This document shows, piece by piece, positions 1 through 10,572 of a stretch of DNA of 64,000 nucleotides (within the stretch, counting starts at the first letter, position 1; each line of letters starts with the position of its first letter). Below the pieces are notes generated by a model. That model did no database searches. It saw only the letters and a list, made by a program, of their open reading frames with translations, and was not told the DNA's origin. The stretch is from Loripinus fragilis (taxonomy: Eukaryota; Mollusca; Bivalvia; Lucinida; Lucinidae), in the NCBI GenBank assembly GCA_964019695.1, contig OZ026515.1:127904375-127968374 (forward strand), written 5' to 3'. Position numbers and translations under genes: made by a program.

Positions 1-300
1 TGAAGGATAAGAAATTTATCTATCACTGTAATGACAGGAGGGACAAGTAAAGAACCGTTCTTAACTTTACATTTTAAATTGTTTTCACATCAATGGCTTG
101 GGTGTATCCCTGAGTATTAGATAACTGAGGGTCATTCAATACACAGTGTAAAGTTATCTATTATCACATGATATGATATCATATGATATGATAAATATCA
201 TTATGGCTACATAATATGCATAAAATATCAAGACATGTAACATAGATGAGTTTGCCATCTTCAAGAAGTTTCTTATAGCAAAATTGATCAAAGAAATGAA

Positions 301-660
301 GGTAAGTAAGGGTGAAAAGATCAGGAATCGATACAATCAAGTGTCACACCTGACCCAGGATACCAATGGAAAAGGGATAAACTTACAGTTAGACACGACA
401 AACGAGAGCCAAGAGGTCAGCCCTTTCCCAGCAGGTGACCACAAAGCACATATAAACAGACGCGTACAAAGACATAGCAAACACAAGACAGAACAAAAAC
501 ATAGAAGATCCACTAAAGAAGTACCGCCTTGGAACGGTCAGTAAAATAATTTACTGGAGGGCTTAAACCAGTTTAATGGCGCCAACCTCACCCTTAATCC
601 AGATGTGGATCAAAACACATGGATATTTGGTTTGCATGAAAGAACCCTTCTTCAATAAAT
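301..660. repeat. Dispersed repeat R1, copy a
   Basis: This block recurs almost word for word at 1232-1578 and 42231-42478. Shared landmarks are a GTAAGTAAGGGTG start, a CACCTGACCCAGGATACCAA stretch, GAGAGCCAAGAGGTCAGCCC and a GTACCGCCTTGGAACGGTCA stretch. The open frame at 284-544 is simply this repeat translated and is not a gene. No tRNA-like promoter boxes, TIRs or RT are visible, so the class is unknown; a SINE-like or non-autonomous DNA element are both possible. Confidence 0.8.
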
Positions 661-1231
661 GTTGACCTAATGTGTGCTCCTCTATTGCACACTGGATAAT
701 TGTGGGCTGTTTAAAACAACTTTACACTTGTATAAACTTCTGGTGCATTTTCATAATTAATATATGAGCTTTGTGTGGATAAAACAACGTGGATCCTTAT
801 CCACTGGCTTCATCAGAAACAGAAACAATTTTATATGGAGACTGAATCTTCTGTTTCCAAAAGAGGGCATGCAATTTTGAAAAAAATGCACACAGTGTGC
901 TTAACAAATTATGTTGAATATGGTAGTTTTACACTAGTATATTTATTGTTCATTTGAAAAGCCATAGCAGAATTAAACAATATTTGCACAGAAAAAATCT
1001 ACATGCAATGCATTATTTTATTGTTTGGTGAAATGCCTGAAAGCTGTTTCCCAGTGCATGACTATTTACAGCGAGTTTTACCATGTTGTTTATTTGTTAG
1101 TTTTAAATTACAGGAACCTAATGAAGAGGTTAAAAAATGTAAGTGCTACTTTTCAAAAACAAGAATTCCCAGGACTTAGTCACCATTTGATGGAAGCACC
1201 AATAAAAAACGTTTTTACAACAATATCTTAG

Positions 1232-1800
1232 AAGTAAGTAATGGTGCAAAGATCAGGAATCGATACAATCAAGTACCACACCTGACCCAGGATACCAATG
1301 GGAAAGTGACAAACTCACAGAAGACACCACAAACGAGAGCCAAGAGGTCAGCCCTTTCCCAGCAGGTGACCACAAAGCACACACAAACAGACGCGCACAA
1401 AAGATAGCAAACACAAGACAGAACAAAAACATAAAAGATCCACAAAAGAAGTACCGCCTTGGAACGGTCAGTAAAATATTTTACTGGAGGTCTTAAACCG
1501 GTTTAACGGCGCCAACCTCACTCTTAATTCAGATGTGGATCAAGACACATAGATATTTGGTTTGCATGAAAGACCCCTAACTTATCAATGCATCATCTCC
1601 TAAAACATATAAATTTAGATATAACAAGGAGATAAAGCAAGGATAAGGACTCAACAGTAAATTAAACTGAATACCGGAGCAAAAGAAATCCAACAGGTAA
1701 ACCTCGGCGGGCCCGACAAACAGCCAAAGCATCAGGCCCCTACCATCTCATCAATAGATAAGTCTTTAAGTCGGAACCATCATAGAGTCTGAAGTTTAAC
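1232..1800. repeat. Dispersed repeat R1, copy b, extended
   Basis: This copy matches copy a over 1232-1578. It then continues through 1650-1800 with a segment (GGCGGGCCCGACAAACAGCC, then CATCAGGCCCCTACCATCTC) whose reverse complement resembles 35975-36070, next to repeat R2. R1 and R2 also share the AAGGCGGT and TTCCTGATC landmarks, so they are probably two branches of one element of about 600 bp. Confidence 0.7.
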
Positions 1801-1809
1801 TGCTAATAA

Positions 1810-3050
1810 GTTGCATGTGTGAACATACCATTTTGAGAATAAAGAATTCAATTTACTCTTATTTTCATTTTAAGGCATTTGAGATCCTGGAGGGCATCTT
1901 TTCTTATCGCCTGTGTTAATTAAAAATAAGTTCAATGTCCGGCAAACTATTGCATTTGAAAATCTACCCCCATCCACATACACACACACTCACCCACCCC
2001 CTATTTCTGAAAAAATGCTTTTTCCCAAGATTCAAAACATGTACTTCCTATGTTGTTTTTACCAATTGTTTGTGTGCATTTTGTGCAGCTGTTCCTTTTA
2101 TAGTATAGATTTTTCCATTTTTTGTATGAACATAATGGCATAAATTTATCTTGGGAATCAGTATAGGTGTCAAGGAGTGCTAATTACTTTTGCGAGAATT
2201 GCTATTTTTCGTGTCCTTTTATTTTTTGTAAAATCTATTCTTTTAACTTTTCTAAAATGTACAGAGTTTTCTTGCAGTTTTAAGCCTATTTTTTTATCAA
2301 TAGAATATAGGGGCCATTTTAGGGGAACATTGTTACAAATGCGAAAATTCAAAGTGAGCAGGGAACATAGACACAATTGGGGAACAATGACCATTAGATA
2401 ACATGTTTAATCGGTTTGGTTAAAGGAATACAAGCCAAGTTCTTCCTTGGAAATAAGGGAACAGGAAGGAGGCGACGGGGCAGTGGATGAAGGCATTAAC
2501 GATTAAGAAAATATGATTAAGAAAATATGGCCAAAAAGCGGAGTAGGAAACTTAATTGAAAACACGATCTTTCTATACATGTATAGAAAAAGCCCTGTAG
2601 AAAATCAAAGTTTTTAGTTTAAAGGCAACAAGGGGAAGGCCCAAGTTTTCAAGGGACAAATGAATTAATGTGAAATCTTACCTTAAGATACGTGATGAGG
2701 TGGGGCATGAGATCCCAAGTTATCAAGACATTTAACTTCCACAATTCGCGTATGTACCTAGCATTTATATGACAACACATTCAATCAGGATGATTTTACT
2801 CGTGATATCGTGACGTAAATTATTGCCAACTTTAGTAATAGGGGTTTACATCATTTCAGAGTTTTGTCCCGCATTTATACTCAGCTTAAATTTAGTTTAT
2901 CAAAATCCGTTCTGGAGATAAAAATAAACGTTCTATTATATGCTGAAGAATGTTTTTCACTTCTGTTTTCAAGCGCTAGATGGTGGTGCATTTAAGGGCT
3001 TGATTTCGATGGAGAGTAAAATCTAAAAATTGGCTATTTTAGAATCTAAA
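1810..3050. other. AT-rich non-coding stretch
   Basis: No convincing exon, repeat family or RNA gene is seen. The short open frames at 1913-2143 and 2170-2401 lie on both strands of the same AT-rich DNA and look like chance frames. Confidence 0.5.
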
Positions 3051-3059
3051 TACATAGCG

Positions 3060-3995
3060 AGAATACACTGTCGTGTGCGAGGGTCATCCAATAAATATAA
3101 ATAATTTCCTTATAATACAAGAGTTCGTACCAGTAAAACATCGCAAATGTAATCATTAGGTGGCATAACTTGTTGGACATGCAGCAGCATATCCAAAACT
3201 TTGTTGGAAAGTGTGGTCGTTTGTTACTTAGCAACAAAAAGTGATACTAAAGCTAGCCTGGCCAGATTTTCCTTATACAATAACTTCATGCTAAAGAAAC
3301 ACAGTCTGGCATGTAATTATTATCATGTATCTGAACATAGTTTGTCCTTTAATCTGTTATACTTTAATTGTTCTCAATGTTACATATAAAATATGGTAAT
3401 TACCATATACATGTTAGTCATAGTTGCCTAGCAAGCAGGCAATTGCGGGAAAATGGACTGGTTGTTAAGTCTATACTTTACTGCTGCCAGGAAACAAGGG
3501 GCACATTTGATACATGTTTTTTAAAGATACACTTTAAAATATAGAGTATTTTAATACTGTTAGAGTAATGTAAAACTTTTATACCGACCAACAAAAATTT
3601 AAGTGCTAATTCATGACCCATACCCCCATTTCTGATTCAACAATTCTTCATTTTTGTCGCTTTTTTACGCTAAATGCCCTTGCCAACTTGACATTTTCAA
3701 AAGAAGTCAATGAAGTTTAGTTGTAGTTTATAGAATAGATTCCTTTTAGAACTGATCTGCACATGCCAGTAACCATGGCAACCAGTTTAGGCATCCGGCC
3801 AGGTCAGCTTTAAGTACCTGTTAACGTTGCTAAGCAACAAGCGACATCACGTTCCGTCAAACTTTTGGATATGTTGTTGCATGCGCAACAAGAAATGTCA
3901 CCTTATGGTTATATTTGTGATGTTTAAATGGTACAAACTCTTACATTATAAGAAAATTCTCCCCACTTATTTGATGAAGAAGAAGAAGTTAAGAA
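3060..3995. repeat. Foldback (inverted-repeat) element
   Basis: The segment 3060-3325 reappears as a diverged reverse complement at about 3745-3995. Matching landmarks include TTTTGGATATG (3827-side arm), the AACTCTT...TTATAAG block, and CTGGCC plus CTGGCATGT further in. Because the arms match, the frames at 3046-3237 (minus) and 3827-4186 (plus) give similar peptides; neither is likely to be a gene. The arms enclose a loop of about 400 bp without a coding frame. Confidence 0.65.
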
Positions 3996-4199
3996 CAAAG
4001 AGCATTAAAAAGTGTATTTTTGCGCCATTTTTGGCCATCATTATGAGGAAATATTTAGCGCGGGGGAATTTTACGATTTTAAAACACTTTTACTCAAAAT
4101 ACACTCTCTGCGGTCCTATTGTACCTCTCATATTAACTGCACTCGATAATTACATCATTCGCTGTTTCCAGGTTCGCGTCTTTTGATATCAAGTTTACC

Positions 4200-4830
4200 A
4201 GGCTGGGCTTTGATTTGTTTTCTTCTTTGTACAACGGCCGGTTATAGACAGCTCCTACATGTCTGTGTCTATGTCAAAGCTCTTTGTAGAAGATGCTTCA
4301 AACCATTTCAGCAGACGAGAAATAAGACAACTTTTTGGTGTGATTGTTGCTTCAAGTATTAATATCAGACAATCCATCACTTCGAGCATTGATCTCTGAT
4401 CAGAATCTGCAAAGTTTGTATTTAATAGGATGTTTACCAAAAGGGCAAACAATCAGTAGATTGCTCTGCGCTTTTGTTGTTGCAGTAACAAAGCCAGGCC
4501 CCACCCCCACCCCCGAGGTTACAGCACATTTTTTATACTCAACTGAGAATGAAATTTATTTTACTCATAAATATTAAAATGCCAACAATTGTTGACATTT
4601 TAACATTTATTAGCATGATAAATACACCATATGGGAGTTTGAAAGCATGAAAAGTATCTATTTTTCAGCAATTTTGTTTTTATTAGCAGTTGAAATTTTA
4701 CGCTTAGTTGAGTTGAGCATGAAATAAGTTTTGTAACCTCGGGGCCAGGTATTCTCGTTTCATCCAGAATATTGATTTTTTAATGTCACAAGTTTAAATA
4801 AAATACTTTTTGGAGAGTGAACAACGAAGG
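4200..4830. other. Non-coding stretch
   Basis: AT-rich intergenic or intronic sequence. No feature is recognised beyond short chance frames and a CCCCACCCCCACCCCC tract near 4500. Confidence 0.45.
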
Positions 4831-4991
4831 CGCTGATCAGAGTATACGGTTTGTGCCTTTATCTGAGTTCCTGGGATATATAAGCCGGTATCCAGTAGAA
4901 GGTGCAAGTTGGCATGCGTGCCGATTGAAGACTCGTTTCAGCCTGCACATCCGCACAGTCTGAAGTCTGATCAGAGGCGTCGATGGGTGCT

Positions 4992-5029
4992 TTATGTGTA
5001 GCCAAGAGTCCAACGTTTCTTCAGATGGA
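4992..5029 (+). repeat. 38-bp direct repeat flanking R3 copy 1 (left)
   Basis: The stretch running from TTATGTGTAGCC to CTTCAGATGGA recurs at 5319-5356 with one mismatch (C/A). The two copies sit on either side of the palindromic element at 5031-5318. This is far longer than a normal transposition footprint. Confidence 0.85.
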
Positions 5030-5030
5030 G

Positions 5031-5318
5031 CATGCGCGGATCCAGAAAGTTTTGTCAGAGGGGGTCCAACTTTGACAACGGTTTTTTAATGAGATGATGG
5101 AAGATCCAAGTACCACTATAAGCGGGCCACCATCGGCCCGCCAGCAAAACGCAATTAAATGGCGTTTCGCTGGCGTGCCGATGATGGCCCAACATTGAAT
5201 GCTGGCTCGGTAGCTGCGAATTTTCAGGGGATCCGGACCTGTATTGCTAGGAAACCCTTTATTTTTTGTGATTTTCAGGGGGGGTTGGACATCCTGCCCC
5301 TCTCTGGATCCGCCCATG
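5031..5318. mobile_element. Palindromic TIR element R3, copy 1
   Basis: The element starts CATGCGCGGATCCAGA and ends TCTGGATCCGCCCATG, so its ends are inverted repeats of about 15 bp. Its centre is a second inverted repeat (CATCGGCCCGCCAGC facing GCTGGCGTGCCGATGATGG) able to fold into a long hairpin. Related copies lie at about 19050-19223, 20605-20890, 21203-21343, 46148-46216 and 63615-63837. There is no transposase, so this is a MITE-like non-autonomous DNA element. The superfamily cannot be named from the sequence. Confidence 0.8.
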
Positions 5319-5356
5319 TTATGTGTAGCCAAGAGTCCAAAGTTTCTTCAGATGGA
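5319..5356 (+). repeat. 38-bp direct repeat flanking R3 copy 1 (right)
   Basis: Second copy of the 38-bp sequence at 4992-5029, 37 of 38 bases identical, starting directly after the element's terminal CATG. Confidence 0.85.
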
Positions 5357-5589
5357 AAGCTTAGACTCTGATCTGACTGTGAGGATGTGACCACAGACTG
5401 ATTTGAATCTTAATTATTGCTGTACGCACATGCCAATTTGTATCTTATGCTGGGTACCGGCCCACTATTATTTGGGTCTCGTCGCGACAAACCCTGTCTT
5501 CGGGGTTTCCGACAAAGTGAGTTTCAGTTACAGGGACTAGCTAGAAAATTTAAATTTTACCTGTAGCAAGTTTACATATGATACTTTGC

Positions 5590-5660
5590 AAAAGGCGAAT
5601 AACAAAGGCGCTGATCAGACTGCGCAGATGCGCAGGCTGGTCTGCGCCTGTGTTGGTCGC
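5590..5660. repeat. CTGATCAGACTGCGCA-type palindromic repeat
   Basis: Contains GCGCTGATCAGACTGCGCAG followed by ATGCGCAGGCTGGTCTGCGC, an imperfect hairpin. Related pieces occur at 4830-4850, 6790-6815 and 45725-45765. It lies just inside the putative intron before the exon at 5734. Confidence 0.5.
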
Positions 5661-5733
5661 AAACCCTCGAAGAAAGGTTTTCTCGCCCATTTCATCAACG
5701 GTTACATAACATAAAACCTTCGTTTCTTTGCAG

Positions 5734-5924
5734 ATCGACATGGGCTTACGGACACTACAACGATCAGGCGTCTACGAAAGAATATGATAAACTGTTTAGA
5801 GTACCTCTTCCAGCAAAAAGAACAAACCCCCGACGTGTATTTACACCAGGTTCACAAGGCAATATGGGAACTCAAGGCGTATTCTAAGATGTTTTTTGAG
5901 TTGTGTCCCGCATCAGCTGATTAG
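5734..5924 (+). CDS. Candidate 3'-terminal exon of an unrecognised host gene
   Basis: A good 3' splice site (polypyrimidine CCTTCGTTTCTTTGCAG ending at 5733) is followed by 62 sense codons ending in TAG at 5922-5924. The frame is entered after two bases (AT), which implies an incoming codon split by the intron. The peptide is polar and helical-looking (RRLRKNMINCLEYLFQQ, then HQVHKAIWELKAYSKMFFE) and unlike the repeat-derived frames nearby. An AATAAA signal follows at 6007-6012. I do not recognise the family. The rest of the gene would lie upstream, perhaps outside the window. It could also be a processed remnant. A 24-base stretch (5833-5856) is found as an exact reverse complement at 8784-8807. 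Confidence 0.45.
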
Positions 5925-6006
5925 CTTGAGCTAATTTAAAATGACATTCCACTCAACAGAGCTTGAAATGCAATAACAAGCACTATTCAATGTTGCTATT
6001 GGAAAC

Positions 6007-6012
6007 AATAAA
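6007..6012 (+). promoter_or_regulatory. Polyadenylation signal AATAAA
   Basis: The hexamer lies 83 bp after the stop codon of the candidate terminal exon, in a plausible 3' UTR. The hexamer is common in AT-rich DNA, so its support comes only from its position. Confidence 0.3.
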
Positions 6013-6339
6013 TAGAGGATCTTACATGCGTGCTCATGTTTTATTGATTTTATTAAACGAGTTGGGGAAAATAGATAAAATGCGAGGCTTGTCGAACCAT
6101 TTTATAACTTTTTTGCAACGAGCTTAATAAATTCAATAATACAAGACCACGAATATCATATGACATTAAGATTATCTTGAAAACTCATTTCTGGCGAGTT
6201 TGTCATTATGTATGCAACGTTGTTATGGACGTCATAACGTTACACTAGAATCTGTAAACCACTAGTGGTTTATCAATTTTAATGCATGTCGTTATTTAAC
6301 TCCCAGACGCGACGTCATTTGATCATGAATGCAATAATT

Positions 6340-6470
6340 GAGCCGGTATCCGGCATAACATTGAGCCGGTATCCGGCATAAGATACAAATTTACATGTGG
6401 GTACAGCAAAGTTTCGAATCAGGCTGTGCATCCTCACATTCTGATCAGAGTCTTAGTTTTCCGCCTGAAA
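6340..6470. repeat. Inverted copy of the 5355-5460 sequence
   Basis: The direct pair GAGCCGGTATCCGGCATAA (6340 and 6362) is followed by GATACAAATTTACATGTG and a run to TCTGATCAGAGTCTTAG. This is the reverse complement of 5355-5455. The two arms enclose the candidate exon at 5734-5924, so exon and flank may sit inside a larger inverted structure. Confidence 0.55.
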
Positions 6471-6482
6471 AAACGTTGACTT

Positions 6483-6750
6483 GGGCTGTTGTCCGTTCTA
6501 AGGCGGTGATTCTGTTGTTGTTGATTTCTTGTTTATTGTTACTCCCATTTTGGGAGTCTGTAATTATTCTATGTTTTGTTGTTCGTTACTTTATGTCCAT
6601 TCTAGTTTTGCAATCATCTTGATGGGGAAGAGAGAGCTGGCTGCTTTGCTTTTGCTTGCTGGTGTCTCGTGATTGTTGTGTGGCTCTTCCGTGGGTTAGT
6701 CTGCAGTTGTGATTGTGGTATTTCCTGATCATACCCACTTACTAATTTTG
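6483..6750 (+). repeat. Dispersed repeat R2, copy a
   Basis: Shares long stretches with 36288-36562, including TTCTAAGGCGGTG, TTTGTTTATTGTTACTCC-type and GGGGAAGAGAGAGCTG, and ends TTTCCTGATCATACCCACTT. More diverged copies lie at 39820-40030 and, reversed, at 48414-48606. Confidence 0.75.
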
Positions 6751-7142
6751 ACCGTTAGCTACACTTAGGTACCCATAGAGTGCCTATTGAAGACTCTGAT
6801 CAGACTGCGCGACAATGCCTTCAAACAGTTAGGCGCATAGTTTCGGCACTGGTCCGTCATTACAGACAGGCACCGGGAACAACGTTCAGGCTTCGTGATT
6901 CTAACGTATAGGTTACGCATAAAATGGCGAATCCGTAAATGCATTATATAGTTATTAATCTACACTAAATGCTAAGATTTCAAGTATACCAGCACTATTA
7001 CGGACCCCACAGAGTATTATAGATTATGTTTTGAATATACAGATAGGCCCCTATGAGGCCTACAGGAGAAATGCAAGATTTAGTGGGATCAGTCAGTGCT
7101 GATTTCACTTTCTAAAGTATGACCTATCGTTAAGGTATCGCT

Positions 7143-7150
7143 AAAAGCAT
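7143..7150 (+). repeat. 8-bp target site duplication AAAAGCAT (left)
   Basis: AAAAGCAT here and at 7991-7998 flank the nested element exactly. The right arm of the host element carries the uninterrupted equivalent (TTAAAAGCCTAATC on the opposite strand), which supports the empty-site inference. Confidence 0.75.
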
Positions 7151-7990
7151 GGGCGCATTGCATTTGCGCACTTTTTGCAATTAGAGATGATATCTTTTGC
7201 GCACATTTTGCGATTTCATTTGCGCACTATTTTCACACCCCAATCACGGGCAAATAGTGATTAGTGGCCGTGAAACGATGACTTGTACAGGTGACCATAC
7301 AGGTGACCATACATACCATCTAGAACTGAACAGGTGTACAGGTGACCATACATACCATCTAGAACTGAACTGAATTAAAATTCTGAACTGACCTAAACTT
7401 TACTAGAAGAGAACTAATAATGGCACAGAATCGTTTCATGCTCATTTTAACGAACAGGTCTACAAATCTGATCCAACATTGACATTTTTAAGAAAGTCCT
7501 AGCAACAACATATGCGAAACTCAGAAGCCTTGAGGAAGAGGGTCGAGAAAGAAAAACTTAATTTCTTAATGAACTAGTACTGAATGATGAAATCTCTGGG
7601 TTGGACTTTATCAAAATGGTTGGCTACAGATTCAGTGCTAAAACTGACATATAGTGCTTTTAAACTTTTATATGTTTAAAACTGACTAAAAGTGAGAAAA
7701 ATTTGGCATTTTAATATCCTGCTCGTCCTTCCACCCACCCCACCCCCTTGGTGATAGGGAGGCAATGAACTTACATTGTTAAATTCGGCTAACTGAAGGC
7801 TTTAGAATGCTGCTCAATGCACCTTTATTGATTTATAACAACCTGTTACGACTTTCAACTACCTTAATAACTCATAATTAACTTTTAATGAGGTGTGAAA
7901 AAGGTGCGCAAATGATATGCAGAATCGTGCGCAAATGAAGGAATCAAAGTGCGCAAAAGATATACTGAAGTGCGCAAATGAAAAGCGCCG
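7151..7990. mobile_element. Nested 840-bp TIR element with GTGCGCAAA iterons
   Basis: It begins GGGCGCATTGCATTTGCGCA and ends with the near reverse complement (TGCGCAAATGAAAAGCGCCG). Each end holds about four copies of TTTGCGCAC or its complement GTGCGCAAA, within 7160-7230 and 7895-7975. An 8-bp AAAAGCAT duplication flanks it. An 8-bp duplication is the habit of hAT-type transposases, but the ends alone do not prove that family. It contains no credible transposase. Confidence 0.75.
7275..7375 (+). repeat. Short tandem duplication inside nested element
   Basis: ACAGGTGACCATACATACCA followed by TCTAGAACTGAAC occurs twice in direct tandem, preceded by a shorter partial copy. Confidence 0.7.
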
Positions 7991-7998
7991 AAAAGCAT
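7991..7998 (+). repeat. 8-bp target site duplication AAAAGCAT (right)
   Basis: Right-hand partner of 7143-7150, directly after the terminal GCGCCG of the nested element. Confidence 0.75.
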
Positions 7999-8999
7999 AA
8001 TCAAGTTATCTACAGATGCTAGTTTCATTATGCAAACCTGGGACTGTATAAATAATTGTCCATCGGTATAGATTTTCTTGCAAAACAAATCATCTGTATG
8101 AAAGAACAAACAATAGCCTCTTATTCTTTTCACTATTTAGTTATAAGTGAAAGCTGTGTGAATTTTGAAATAATTTGCCTATCTAGGGGGCTGTTCCTAC
8201 CACCCCACAACCCCACCATCCCTTTAGAAATGTGTATGCTTACTATTGTATATTTTACATTTTAATTTACTACTTGAGGTTTAGAGGTCATATCAAACGT
8301 AGCTTATAGCATTTCTAATCCGTCAATTGGCAAATACCCCCAACCCCTACCAAAAAAAGGGATTTCTTGTTGCGAAAATATATTCTTTTCATTCTGCAAC
8401 CAGTCAGATGTATTTGTTTGTGTGTGTAAATGATTTGTGTCCTTTTTATAGTGTTGATAATGATAGAAAGGTAAGAGTTCGTTGTGTTTTCGTTGTCATG
8501 AGATCGCTGTCATCGTTCTTGATATAATAAATTAGCAATATCTTCATACAGTTTATTTGTTTCGCAAGAATATCTATATGATGGAAACTTATTTATACAG
8601 TGCAATGTTCGCATAATGAAACTAGCATCTGCAGAAAATTTGATTAGGCTTTTAACGATATCTTAGCGACAGGTCATACGTCGGAAAGTCAAATCAGCAC
8701 TGACTGGTCCAACTACATCTTGCTTTTCTCCTGCATGCTTCATCAGGGACCTTTCTAGCTATTCCAAATAAATTCTTGTGACATGTGAACCTGGTGTAAA
8801 TACACGTATGAGTATTGACATAATTGAAAACCTTAGCATTTAGTACAGATTGATAATTGAATGTGCACTTACGAATTCGTCACAATGCTTTTCCGCCATT
8901 TTATCCGTAACCTATACGTTATAATTACGAAGCCTGTACGTTGTTCCCAGTGCCTGTGTGTAATAACGGACCAGTGTGAATTTGTGTGGATGCTTTTCG

Positions 9000-10490
9000 T
9001 CCAGTCAACATTGTTCAGTCATGTCTGGACGTTTGCCTATTTTCCTGGGTTGACTAATACGGGCAGTCTTGCTCAAGGACACAGCGCAGTACCTCTGGCG
9101 AGTTTCGGACCAGTCGTATGGGTATTTATGTATGCATAGTGTTTTTAATATGCAAATTATTTAGGTAATGTTATATAATAACGTCAATAACAGTGATTGC
9201 TTTTGGAAAATTCTTGACGTTTTCAGACCAAAAACTTGATTTCATCTGTTTGCATGCTGAGTGATTTTTAATGTTTTTGTTGGCGTCTGCAGACTACTTT
9301 CAAAATTAACTTTTTTCAAAAGATTCTGGACCTGGAGACTGAGTACAGACTATTTTCAAAGTTACGTGTATCAGCAGACGACAATAGTAACCGCTAGCAA
9401 GGAAAGAGTTAACATAGATTTAGTGTCTGTAAGAATAGACTGCATTTCACAATTGATTCAGTGTGTTAGCACAGGTTTTGATACGCAAATCTTTCTGCGT
9501 AAAATTGTTAATATTTTCTTGCCAATAAGTTTAGCACATGTTTTGGGTGCTCAAAAGAACTGCCTCATTGAGACGGTTCTTTTGAGTACCCACAACATAT
9601 ATATTGGCCGAGAGATAGATGTTACGCACTCTTAACCTGGACTGTCTATATTTTATGGTTACGTTTTTAGAAGCTTGCTTTTCTAATTGATATGGGTAAC
9701 AACCCATTCATAAGATACATTTTATCTGCTTGTGATTTTATGTAGGTTCAGCGTATCTTTGTTGTTCTTGGTTTCTTTTATTTAATAAATAGAATTATAG
9801 GGAGATGATTAAAAACCAACATAATTGCACGACCGCTCGCGTATTTGTACTACCAAAACGCTTTGTGTGCGCGTTTCCAATACGTTGTACATGCCGTGAA
9901 TATAAATTGTGTTGAAAATCAAAGCATATCAGCTCATTGTAAGATTCATGAATATTCATTAAGACACCATTTGCGTCGCTCCTCTTAGCTAATTAAACTG
10001 GTTATAGTGCGTTACTATCAAGGATGGATGAGCCCAAGGCAAGCGTAAACCAACAGGACGATGACTGATCACAAACAAATCGGAAAATACAAAAATAATA
10101 ATATAGTTAAAAAAAACATTGAAAAAAAATCATGGAAAGTCATTCAATTGCATCTTCTTTCTTCTTGTTGGTCTTGGTGACTGTTTGTAAGGCACCCCCC
10201 CCCCCAAAAAAAAAAAAAATGAAAGACTGTTGTTGGTTGACTGGTTTTCTGGTATTAGAACTGGTGAAAATCCTTAAATCTCAAAAACTTATCTTTTATC
10301 TTGCTGCACTATCCTTTCTATTGACAATTACAAATGTCAGCACCAAGGTTGGTATTTATTACGTAAGATATATTCTTCTCTACATTTCAGAGCGACATTT
10401 TGATCCATATTGATCTCCAAAGATAACTTTCTAGTGTAACATCAGGCTTAACTTCAGCCATAACATCAGGCCAAAACTTAAAGATTAACT
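9000..10490. other. Non-coding stretch with one perfect hairpin
   Basis: No exon is supported. The plus-strand open frames at 8861-9139, 9261-9635 and 10132-10413 lack splice or start context, and the last is interrupted by poly-C/poly-A slippage sequence. A stable hairpin lies at 9543-9595. Confidence 0.45.
9543..9595. repeat. Short hairpin, ~20-bp arms, 11-nt loop
   Basis: TTGGGTGCTCAAAAGAACTG faces CGGTTCTTTTGAGTACCCAC with an 11-base loop. The only irregularity is near GTG/TAC. The size would suit a microRNA precursor or a solo MITE end, but no evidence of expression is available from sequence. Confidence 0.6.
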
Positions 10491-10491
10491 T

Positions 10492-10572
10492 TCATGCCAA
10501 AACTTCACGTATACTTTTCATGCCAAAACTTCAGGTATACTTTTCATGCCAAAACTTCAGGTATAACTTCAG
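10492..10572 (+). repeat. ~30-bp tandem repeat, about three copies
   Basis: Successive units of ATGCCAAAACTTCAGGTATA plus CTTTTC, with one C/G variation, followed by a decayed fourth unit. Confidence 0.75.

Larger units (their letters stand above)
6847..8976. mobile_element. Long-TIR (foldback-like) DNA element, host of a nested element
   Basis: The left arm (6847-7142, continued at 7991-8115) is a diverged reverse complement of the right arm (8540-8976). Ends are CACTGGTCCGT on the left and ACGGACCAGTG on the right. Internal matches include GGGAACAACGT, ACGTATAGGTTACG, ACTAAATGCTAAG, CAGTCAGTGCTGATTT and ATGCTAGTTTCATTATGC. Removing the nested element restores arms of about 420-440 bp around a loop of about 425 bp. 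No transposase frame is seen, so it is non-autonomous. Confidence 0.7.

Noticed and set aside
3827..4186. 119-codon ORF with a basic, Cys-containing start
   Set aside because: It starts inside a foldback arm and lacks splice or start context; the matching minus ORF at 3046-3237 is the other arm.
9261..9635. 124-codon plus-strand ORF
   Set aside because: It runs through the 9543-9595 hairpin and has no family resemblance or exon signals.
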